This document shows positions 14,332 to 19,713 of a DNA stretch of 19,713 nucleotides, piece by piece. The translations under genes were made by a program, and so were the position numbers. How positions within the stretch are numbered: position 1 is the first letter of the stretch; each line of letters opens with the position of its first letter. The notes beneath the pieces were generated by a model. The model saw only the letters and a list, made by a program, of their open reading frames with translations, did not search any database and was not told the DNA's origin. The DNA comes from JAWLCQ01 sp041687095 (lineage in GTDB: Bacteria > Planctomycetota > Phycisphaerae > SM23-33), in the NCBI GenBank assembly GCA_041687095.1, contig JAWLCQ010000080.1:1-19713 (forward strand), read 5' to 3'.

Positions 14332-15078
14332 ATGGACTTCTACGACGACATCGCCGCCCACTACGACGAGATGACCTGCGCCGCCGAACGCGCCGCCGCC
14401 CTCCGCGACTTCCTCCGCCACCTCGCCGAACGCTACGACCTCGCCTCCGTCCTCGACGTCGCCTGCGGGACCGGGGCGGCCGCGGTGGCCCTGGCGGAGA
14501 TGGGGGTGCGGGCGGTCGGGATGGACCTGTCGGACGGAATGCTGGAGCACGCGCGGCGGCGGTCGCGAGAGGCGCAGGTGGACGTCACCTGGATCCACGC
14601 CCCCATGCAGGTCGCCGCCCGCCACGCCCACGGCCCCTTCGATGCGGTCCTGTGCCTGGGCAACTCCATCCCGCACCTGCTCACCGACGCCGACCTCGCG
14701 TCCGCCATCGGCGGCTTTGCCCGGCTGATCGGCCCCGAGGGCGTGGTGGCCATCCACCTGCTGAACTACGTTCGCATCCTCGGGAGGCGGGAGCGGATCG
14801 TGAGCATCGACCGCCGCGGGGAGCACGAGTTCATCCGCTTCTACGACTTCCCCGAAGGCGAGGGGCTGATCCGCTTCAACCTCCTCGAGGTCCGCTGGGC
14901 CGGGCGGGAGGCGGAGCACACGCTGCACAGCACCACGCTGCGCCCCTACACCTGGGCCGCCCTCCGCGAGGCGATGCGGGAAGGGGGGCTGTCCCACGTC
15001 GAAATCTTCGCCGACCGCACCTTCGCCCCCTTCGACGAATCCGCCTCCGACGCCGTCCTCCTCGTCGGGCGGACGTGA
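14332..15078 (+). CDS. Class I SAM-dependent methyltransferase
   Basis: A 248-aa Rossmann-fold methyltransferase. It opens with FYDDIAAHYDEMT, typical of the glycine/sarcosine N-methyltransferase and UbiE-like group. Motif I VLDVACGTGAAAVAL (40-54) binds SAM, and Asp65 in AVGMDLSDGML is the ribose-binding acidic residue. PFDAVLCLGNSIPHL is motif IV, and GGFARLIGPEGVVAIHLLNY is the post-motif region. The C-terminal half has a beta-rich insertion (EHEFIRFYDFPEGEGLIRFNLLEVRW). The SIPHL and R-x-Y-D-F elements recall small-molecule N-methyltransferases such as glycine/sarcosine methyltransferase, but the substrate cannot be assigned. It follows ruvX by 35 bp. Confidence 0.9.
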   Translation: MDFYDDIAAHYDEMTCAAERAAALRDFLRHLAERYDLASVLDVACGTGAAAVALAEMGVRAVGMDLSDGMLEHARRRSREAQVDVTWIHAPMQVAARHAHGPFDAVLCLGNSIPHLLTDADLASAIGGFARLIGPEGVVAIHLLNYVRILGRRERIVSIDRRGEHEFIRFYDFPEGEGLIRFNLLEVRWAGREAEHTLHSTTLRPYTWAALREAMREGGLSHVEIFADRTFAPFDESASDAVLLVGRT

Positions 15079-15089
15079 GGGTCCGCATC

Positions 15090-15287
15090 TGTGAGCAACC
15101 TTCTCCTCTTTCAGAAAAGGTAACCGCTCTGGGCCCGGGGCCTTGGTGTGGGTGCCACCCTCAAGCCGCATGCTGTTCGCGGCTTGGGGGTGTTGGGCTC
15201 GCCACGCCGCAGCACCCCCAAGCGGCAAACAACGCCGCTTGAGGGTGGCACCCCATGAACGGGTATCAGAAGAGAAGGTCGCTCACA
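15090..15287. repeat. Nested palindromic element (three sets of arms)
   Basis: The outer arms TGTGAGCAACCTTCTCCTCT (15090-15109) and 15268-15287 are complementary at 18 of 20 positions. The middle arms (15150-15166 and 15237-15253) are a perfect 17-bp inverted repeat (GGGTGCCACCCTCAAGC). The inner arms GCTTGGGGGTG (15182-15192) and CACCCCCAAGC (15213-15223) are a perfect 11 bp around a 20-nt loop. It fills most of the 309-bp gap after the methyltransferase and holds no convincing gene. It may terminate transcription or be a dispersed mobile palindrome. Confidence 0.85.
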
Positions 15288-15312
15288 CGCAACTTCGGCC
15301 TGCGGCAGCGTC

Positions 15313-15341
15313 TTGCATGCGTTGGCGGAGAAGTCTAAAAT
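15313..15341 (+). promoter_or_regulatory. Promoter of the amidohydrolase gene
   Basis: TTGCAT (15313-15318), a 17-bp spacer and TAAAAT (15336-15341). The leader of about 40 nt includes GGGCGGGGCTCGCC (15354-15367), the reverse complement of the recurrent 14-mer, and the GGAGGA site at 15373-15378. Confidence 0.65.
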
Positions 15342-15387
15342 GCGGATCACCGCGGGCGGGGCTCGCCCTGGCGGAGGATGCGCGTTC

Positions 15388-16281
15388 ATGATCGTTGATT
15401 GCCGCACGCATATTTGGAATACCGTAGAGCAGCTCGGGACCGGTGCGCCCGAGTACCTTGCCCGTCAGGGCGGGGAGGGCGAGTTGTCGGCCGCCCCGGC
15501 CGATCATGAGGCGGCGGCGCGGTGCGTGGACAAGACGCTCGTCTTCGCCTATCGCTCGCAGGCCCTCAACGCCTGCGTCCCCAACGACCTCGTCGCCCGC
15601 TACGTCGCCGGGCACCCCGAGCGGATGATCGGGGTGGCGGCGGTGGACCCGACCGAGGACGGGGCCCTCGACGAGGCCACCGAACTCCTCGACCGCCGCG
15701 AGTTCCGCGGCCTGGCCATCAGCCCCGTGGGGCAGTTGTTCCACCCCGCCGACTCGCGGGCGATCCGCCTGTACGAACTCGCCGCCCGCCGCGGGGCCCC
15801 CGTGTTCTTCGAGCAGGGCACGCACTTTCCCACCCAGGGGCGGATGGAGTACGGGCGGCCGCTGCTGATCGACGAGATCGCCTCGGAGTACCCCGAGCTG
15901 ACGCTGGTCCTCGGATCGCTGGGCCACCCCTGGGTCGAGGAGGGGATCGCGCTGGTGGGCAAGCACCCGCGGGTCTTCGCCGACATCGCCGGGCTCATCC
16001 GCCGCCCCTGGCAGGCGTACAACGCCCTGGTGTTGGCGCACCAGTTCAACGTGACGGACAAGGTGCTCTTCGGGAGCGACTTCCCGTTCGGATCGGCCGC
16101 CGAGGCCATCGAGAGCGTCTACCGCATGCACGAGATGACGCAGGGGACGAACCTGCCCACGGTCCCGCGCGAGGCGCTGCGATCGATCATCGAACGCAAC
16201 GCGCTGGAAGCGCTGGGCATCGCCCTGCCGAATGAGATCGTCCCCGACAGCGAGACCGAAGACGACGACGTGACGCCGTAG
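15388..16281 (+). CDS. Amidohydrolase-2 family (TIM-barrel metal-dependent hydrolase) protein with altered HxH motif
   Basis: A 297-aa protein of the amidohydrolase-2 group (decarboxylases and hydrolases such as ACMSD-type enzymes). It begins MIVDCRTHIW, where the family normally has D-x-H-x-H; here Arg6 replaces the first metal-binding His and only His8 remains. Other expected elements are present: VDPTEDGALDEATELLDRR, RGLAISPVGQLFHP, the active-site FEQGTH (His146), LGSLGHPWVEEG (His180), and KVLFGSDFPFG with Asp231. The C-terminal tail is acidic. Loss of one metal ligand suggests altered metal use or lost activity. The ATG at 15388 follows GGAGGA by 9 nt and places the motif at the very N-terminus as in the family. 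Reaction unknown. Confidence 0.87.
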   Translation: MIVDCRTHIWNTVEQLGTGAPEYLARQGGEGELSAAPADHEAAARCVDKTLVFAYRSQALNACVPNDLVARYVAGHPERMIGVAAVDPTEDGALDEATELLDRREFRGLAISPVGQLFHPADSRAIRLYELAARRGAPVFFEQGTHFPTQGRMEYGRPLLIDEIASEYPELTLVLGSLGHPWVEEGIALVGKHPRVFADIAGLIRRPWQAYNALVLAHQFNVTDKVLFGSDFPFGSAAEAIESVYRMHEMTQGTNLPTVPREALRSIIERNALEALGIALPNEIVPDSETEDDDVTP

Positions 16282-16295
16282 TGTTCCGCAACATC

Positions 16296-16318
16296 CCCGG
16301 CCCGGCGAGCGGGCCCGG
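16296..16318 (+). terminator. GC hairpin between the amidohydrolase and lipoprotein genes
   Basis: GGCCCG (16299-16304) pairs with CGGGCC (16310-16315) around GCGAG, with further pairing outside a single mismatch. It ends 3 nt before the AAGGAG ribosome-binding site of the next gene, so it could also act as a leader element. No U-tract. Confidence 0.4.
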
Positions 16319-16332
16319 AGAAGGAGTTCGCC

Positions 16333-17139
16333 ATGAAGCATTGCCTCTGTGCCGCCCTGATGTTCGCCCTGGCGTTTTCCCTCAGCGCCTGCCGTGACGA
16401 CAGCGTCAACCAGCCCCCCCCGACCGCCTTCGACCAGTCCGTCGAGGGCCCCCCGGCCGTCACCGTCATGGCGCCCAACCCGCGCCTGGTCGAGGACCAG
16501 TCCCGCGTGCGGCCGCTCGTGTCCGCCGCCTCCGCCGGCGGCGCCGAAGCCAACGCCGTTCCCCCCGCCCCCGTCGGGCCCCCCGAGGCTGTCCGCACCG
16601 TCCTCGGGGCCGCCCTGGAGGCCGCCGAGAGCACCAACCCCGACGCGATGTACGGCCTCTTCGCCACCCCCGACGCCACCCTCCTGCGGGCCGCCGCCGC
16701 CTACAAGGACTTCGACGCCACCAAGAACTCCCTCGTCGCCCAGCTCGCCACCCTCGGGGTGGACCTGTCGGGCGAGGTGGGCAGCCGCCTGGGCGTGACG
16801 GCCGCCCCGCCCGAGCCCCTCTGGCATCCCATGGAGGAGTTCGTTGACCTCAACGTCGGGGAGATGGAGTTCAAGCAGGCAGGGGAGGCCTGGCAGTTCA
16901 CGGCCGGGCGGAACCTCTACGCCGTCCAGACCGACGGGCAGGCGAAGCTCAAGATCGCCCTGCCGGACCCCGCCACGCTGGCGGCGCAGGCGCAGGGGGC
17001 GGCGGTGATCCTGACGGTCCAGCAGATCTTCGGGGAGTTCGAGAACGGCAAGCTGACGGCCGACAACGCCACCGACCGCATCAACACCGTCTACAACGAG
17101 ACGACGGAGCAGCTCCAGGGCGTGGGACTGGGGTCGTAG
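16333..17139 (+). CDS. Putative lipoprotein of unknown function
   Basis: A 268-aa exported protein. Residues 1-20 are a signal peptide with the lipobox L-S-A-C (Cys20), followed by an unstructured Pro/Ala/Gly-rich linker (about 22-85). The folded part (about 86-268) starts PPEAVRTVLGAALEAAESTNPDAMYGLFATPDA, which resembles proteins with a nuclear-transport-factor-2-like or DUF4878-like fold only loosely. LYAVQTDGQAKLKIALPDPATLAAQAQG and the final NATDRINTVYNETTEQLQGVG look like helices. I do not recognise a family and assign no function. The AAGGAG site (16321-16326) fixes the ATG. It is 51 bp after the amidohydrolase gene, probably in one transcript. Confidence 0.85.
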   Translation: MKHCLCAALMFALAFSLSACRDDSVNQPPPTAFDQSVEGPPAVTVMAPNPRLVEDQSRVRPLVSAASAGGAEANAVPPAPVGPPEAVRTVLGAALEAAESTNPDAMYGLFATPDATLLRAAAAYKDFDATKNSLVAQLATLGVDLSGEVGSRLGVTAAPPEPLWHPMEEFVDLNVGEMEFKQAGEAWQFTAGRNLYAVQTDGQAKLKIALPDPATLAAQAQGAAVILTVQQIFGEFENGKLTADNATDRINTVYNETTEQLQGVGLGS

Positions 17140-17187
17140 CGAACCGCCCGGTTCGTGCGATTCTTCCCGACCCATCCAGCGCTCCAT

Positions 17188-17245
17188 GACCAGCCCGGCG
17201 GAGACCGGGGGCGAGCCCCGCCCCGACGTCTCCGCCGGGCTTGTC
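17188..17245 (+). terminator. Strong hairpin terminator after the lipoprotein gene
   Basis: AGCCCGGCGGAGAC (17192-17205) and GTCTCCGCCGGGCT (17228-17241) form a perfect 14-bp stem, extended by GAC/GTC (17188-17190 and 17243-17245) beyond one mismatch. The loop holds a GGGG/CCCC mini-stem (17208-17211, 17216-17219) and the 14-mer GGCGAGCCCCGCCC (17210-17223). A weak T-run (TTGTCGTTT) follows. Confidence 0.7.
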
Positions 17246-17319
17246 GTTTGCGGGGGAGCTGGGGACCCAGGCGCCGGGGGACGCGCGCGGGAGGGCTCGG
17301 CCTGCCTCCCCGCACGCAA

Positions 17320-17354
17320 CAATCCGCAATCCGCCATTCTCAATCCGCAATTCC
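17320..17354 (-). repeat. Third heptad array (CGGATTG type)
   Basis: Five 7-bp units on the plus strand: CAATCCG, CAATCCG, CCATTCT, CAATCCG, CAATTCC. On the minus strand these read as CGGATTG/GGAATTG units, the same family as the heptads at 13580-13614 and 13811-13845. It directly precedes the -10 region of the next gene. Confidence 0.75.
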
Positions 17355-17367
17355 CCCGGGGGTCCTA

Positions 17368-17376
17368 TGGTATAAA
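17368..17376 (+). promoter_or_regulatory. Extended -10 promoter of the zinc-ribbon gene
   Basis: TG-G-TATAAA (17368-17376) is an extended -10 box; no convincing -35 is present, as the heptad array occupies the region. The transcript would have a leader of about 60 nt with GAGGA (17429-17433). Confidence 0.55.
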
Positions 17377-17443
17377 GGGAGGGTCGGCGCCGCGTTTTGC
17401 ACGTCCCGCGGCGGGTTAGCTGAAAAGTGAGGAAGTCCGTACC

Positions 17444-18076
17444 GTGAGTGCGCCTGTGCCCGAGATCTCGACCGAGCCCTCCGCTCCCCTGCGGGTGCGG
17501 ACGGTGAATGAGCTGCGCTACTACCTGATGGTGACGGGGTGCCCGCAGTGCGGCAAGGGCCCGCTGCAACTCGCCCACGCGCCCCCGCGGTGCGAGCGGT
17601 TCACGCGGTACGCCCTGCCCGTGCGCTGCCGGGCCTGCGAGGCCCAGCGCGAGGTCGAGTTCATCTGCGAGTTCGAGCTGCCCGAGAGCGGGGCGGGGTC
17701 GGAGACCGTGAACCCCAAGCCCGCCCCGTCGGCGGTGATCGACCTGGCGGGGTGGTTGAGCCTGTTCTACCTGCTCGCCGAGTCCGCCAGCCAGGCCCCC
17801 GATGCGGTGGCGGCGAGGCGGGAGGGGTATCGGGCCGGGCTCTGCCTCGCCGAGGCCCTGAAGTTCTACGGCGACGACGAGTTGCCCCCGGAGACGGCGT
17901 TCTACGCGGAGCGGTCGGCGGCGGCGTTCCACGAGCACCCGGAGGGCTTTGCGAAGGAGCGGCTGCTGCGGATGCATGCCAAGCTGCCCTCCCTGGACGT
18001 GATGCGCCGCAACATCGAGCGGGACGTGCTCGCCCCGCGGCCCCGGTGGTGGCAGTTCTGGCGGAGGTCATCGTGA
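17444..18076 (+). CDS. Putative zinc-ribbon protein of unknown function
   Basis: A 210-aa soluble protein starting at GTG, with GAGGA (17429-17433) 10 nt upstream. Residues about 18-75 contain CPQCGKGPLQL and CRACEAQREVEF, two C-x-x-C pairs forming a probable zinc ribbon near YYLMVTGCPQCG. The rest is mainly helical: AVIDLAGWLSLFYLLAESAS, a segment with AARREGYRAGLCLAEALKFYGDDELPPE, then AFHEHPEGFAKERLLRMHAKLPS, ending WWQFWRRSS. A similar layout (zinc ribbon followed by a helical repeat-like region) is known in planctomycete proteins of unknown role, and I cannot name the family. Its TGA overlaps the GTG of the downstream peptidase gene, so the two are likely coupled. Confidence 0.82.
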   Translation: MSAPVPEISTEPSAPLRVRTVNELRYYLMVTGCPQCGKGPLQLAHAPPRCERFTRYALPVRCRACEAQREVEFICEFELPESGAGSETVNPKPAPSAVIDLAGWLSLFYLLAESASQAPDAVAARREGYRAGLCLAEALKFYGDDELPPETAFYAERSAAAFHEHPEGFAKERLLRMHAKLPSLDVMRRNIERDVLAPRPRWWQFWRRSS

Positions 18077-19464
18077 GTGCAGTACCGCAGGCGGTTCGGG
18101 CGTATTTGGAGGCGAATCGGCAGAGGCACCTGGAGGCGCTGAAGGCGCTGCTGCGGATCCCGTCCATCGCGAACGTCAACGACGGGGCCTGCGAGCGCGC
18201 CGCCCAGTGGTGCCGCGACCACCTCGCCGCCATCGGGTTCGCCGCCGAGGTCGTCCAGGCCGGCGGAAAGCCCAACGTCATCGCCGAACGCATCGTCGAT
18301 CCCACCCGGCCCACCGTGCTGGTCTACGGGCACTACGACGTTCAGCCGCCCGACCCGCTGGGCCCGTGGCGGTCCGATCCGTTCGAGCCCACCGTCCGCG
18401 ACGGCCGCCTCTACGCTCGCGGGGCCAACGACGACAAGGGCCAGCTCATGGCCCAGCTCTGCGCGCTGGAGGCGTGGATCGCCGCCGCCGGGGAGCTGCC
18501 CTGCAACGTCAAGGTCTTCGTCGAGGGCGAGGAGGAGATCGGCTCCCCGCACATCGAGCCCTTCCTCGCCGCCCACGCCCACCGCCTGTCGGCCGACACG
18601 GTCGTCATCAGCGACTCGGAGTTCTTCGCCCCCGGGGTGCCCAGCATCACCTACGCCCTGCGCGGGCTGGCGTACTTCGAGATCACCCTCCACGGCCCCG
18701 CGGCCGACATCCACAGCGGGATCCACGGCGGGGCGGTGCGCAACCCCGTCAACGCCCTCGCGAGGCTGGTGGCGGGCATGCACGACGACACCGGCCGCGT
18801 GATGATCCCCGGGTTCTACGACGACGTGGTCCCGCTGATGGACGAGGAGCGCGACGCGTGGGAGACGCTGCCGTTTGACGAAGCGGCCTACGCGTGGTCG
18901 CTGGGCGTGGAGGGGCTGTCCGGGGGCGAGGCGGGCTACAGCCCGCTGGAGCGCCGCTGGGCCCGCCCCACACTGGACTGCAACGGGATCGTGGGGGGGT
19001 ACATCGAGGCGGGCTCCAAGACCATCATCCCCGCCAGCGCCCACGTGAAGGTCTCCTGCCGCCTCGTCGCCCGCCAGGACCCGCGAAGGATCATCGACGG
19101 CGTGCGGGCGTACGTCGCGGCCAACGTTCCCCCGGGCATCCGCCACGAGATCGCCGTCCACGCCGAGGCCCGCCCCGTCCTCGTCCCCCGCCAGGCCCCC
19201 TCCGTGCAGGCGGGCGTCGCCGCCCTCCGCGAGGCCTTCGGCGGCGAGCCCGTGCTCATCCGCTGCGGGGCGTCCGTGCCCATCACCGAACAGTTCCAGC
19301 GGCTGCTGCAGGTGGACCCGGTCCTGATGGGCTTCGGCCTGCCGGACGACAACCTGCACTCGCCCAACGAGAAGTTCGACCTCGGCCAGTTCTACAACGG
19401 TGCGGTGGCGGCGGCGGCGTTCCTGCCACATTTCGCGGAGATCCACGCCAACCGCCGCGGCTGA
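18073..19464 (+). CDS. M20-family metallopeptidase (dipeptidase)
   Basis: A 463-aa dinuclear zinc peptidase of the M20 (ArgE/DapE/CPG2/CNDP-like) family, which cleaves dipeptides or N-acyl amino acids. Metal and catalytic residues are all present: YGHYDVQPPDPLGPW (His and the following Asp), ARGANDDKGQ (bridging Asp), FVEGEEEIGS (general base and metal Glu), ISDSEFF (Asp) and the C-terminal DDNLHSPNEKFDL (His). A dimerisation domain sits between them (RGLAYFEITLHGPAADIHSGIHGGAVRNP). The sequence pattern is closest to the CNDP-like dipeptidases. The GTG start overlaps the upstream stop by 4 nt (GTGA, 18073-18076) with GGAGG at 18063-18067, so translation is coupled to the zinc-ribbon gene. No signal peptide. 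Confidence 0.95.
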   Translation: MSAVPQAVRAYLEANRQRHLEALKALLRIPSIANVNDGACERAAQWCRDHLAAIGFAAEVVQAGGKPNVIAERIVDPTRPTVLVYGHYDVQPPDPLGPWRSDPFEPTVRDGRLYARGANDDKGQLMAQLCALEAWIAAAGELPCNVKVFVEGEEEIGSPHIEPFLAAHAHRLSADTVVISDSEFFAPGVPSITYALRGLAYFEITLHGPAADIHSGIHGGAVRNPVNALARLVAGMHDDTGRVMIPGFYDDVVPLMDEERDAWETLPFDEAAYAWSLGVEGLSGGEAGYSPLERRWARPTLDCNGIVGGYIEAGSKTIIPASAHVKVSCRLVARQDPRRIIDGVRAYVAANVPPGIRHEIAVHAEARPVLVPRQAPSVQAGVAALREAFGGEPVLIRCGASVPITEQFQRLLQVDPVLMGFGLPDDNLHSPNEKFDLGQFYNGAVAAAAFLPHFAEIHANRRG

Positions 19465-19521
19465 GCAGCGGCTGCGCAGGGGCCGAGCAGCGGTAGCGCA
19501 GGGGCCGCGCAGCGGAGACGC
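19463..19521. repeat. 22-bp tandem repeat overlapping the peptidase stop codon
   Basis: GAGCAGCGGCTGCGCAGGGG-CC (19463-19484) is repeated as GAGCAGCGGTAGCGCAGGGG-CC (19485-19506), followed by a partial third unit GCGCAGCGGAGACGC (19507-19521). The first copy starts inside the TGA stop codon (19462-19464). Confidence 0.85.
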
Positions 19522-19713
19522 TTGCACGCGAGATCGGGTATCCCGCGCGCGGACGGCTCTGCCCGTCCCGGTGCGTCCTGGTGCCCCCTCCGTCCCTGAA
19601 CGCCGCGCGGTCCTGACGTGGTTGCTCGTGCGCCAGGCGAAGCCTGGGTAAGGAGGCGCGACATGGACTGAGGGTCATGAGCAAAACCTTACGTTGCAGC
19701 CCAGCGGGAGGAG
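19522..19713 (+). other. 3' end of the window: repeat copy, hairpin and translation signals
   Basis: CTGACGTGGTTGCTC (19613-19627) repeats the sequence at 7752-7766. It is followed by a CCAGGC-GAA-GCCTGG hairpin (19633-19647). AAGGAGG (19650-19656) then precedes ATG-GAC-TGA (19663-19671), a two-codon reading frame. ATG at 19677 opens a frame running to the window end, but its spacing to any Shine-Dalgarno is poor. The last bases GGGAGGAG (19706-19713) look like the ribosome-binding site of a gene starting just outside. No complete gene is present. Confidence 0.5.

Noticed and set aside
13873..15228. Long minus-strand frame over ruvX and the methyltransferase
   Set aside because: Antisense shadow of two genes with intact active-site motifs on the plus strand.
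19392..19684. Minus-strand frames at the right end
   Set aside because: They cover tandem repeats and the complement of the peptidase gene and have no ribosome-binding site or recognisable motif.

Overview
The window is about 19.7 kb of very GC-rich bacterial chromosome with dense genes, short intergenic regions and heavily C- or G-ending codons. The gene set is housekeeping plus small envelope and signalling proteins. The overall look (dnaG-rpoD without rpsU, a DUF6677-like membrane protein, many poorly known lipoproteins, a tRNA gene without encoded CCA, intergenic heptad and palindrome repeats) suggests Planctomycetota, perhaps Phycisphaerae. This placement is an inference from gene content by eye; no phylogenetic marker was searched.

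Layout, left to right. The 3' part of dnaG is followed by rpoD with its own strong promoter. A convergent ParE-type toxin/antitoxin pair lies behind rpoD. Next come a REC/HD-GYP response regulator, a two-gene translationally coupled membrane pair (DUF6677-like plus a 74-aa two-helix protein), an isochorismatase-fold protein lacking the usual Cys, and prmC. Then tRNA-Ala(CGC) with its own promoter and terminator sits directly ahead of rnpA and yidD, followed by an orphan amrS radical-SAM gene. On the minus strand there are a 25-residue, extremely basic protein gene with its own promoter, and a lipoprotein/PAS-histidine kinase pair with ATGA overlap. Plus-strand genes resume with manC, ruvX, a class I methyltransferase, an amidohydrolase-2 protein, a lipoprotein, and a zinc-ribbon protein coupled by GTGA to an M20 peptidase. 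The window ends in tandem repeats and the Shine-Dalgarno of the next gene.

How the genes work together. Replication priming (DnaG), transcription initiation (RpoD), tRNA maturation and translation (tRNA-Ala, RnpA, RuvX, PrmC) and envelope building (YidD, ManC, lipoproteins) are mixed with c-di-GMP and two-component signalling. There is no single obvious new operon-sized system. The least ordinary material is in small and non-coding features: the 25-aa basic protein, four genes whose predicted -10 boxes sit 6-7 nt before a start codon without Shine-Dalgarno (possible leaderless mRNAs), several large intergenic palindromes built from heptads or nested arms, a 20-bp duplication that splits a formerly overlapping rnpA-yidD junction, and two enzyme-fold proteins with a substituted key residue.
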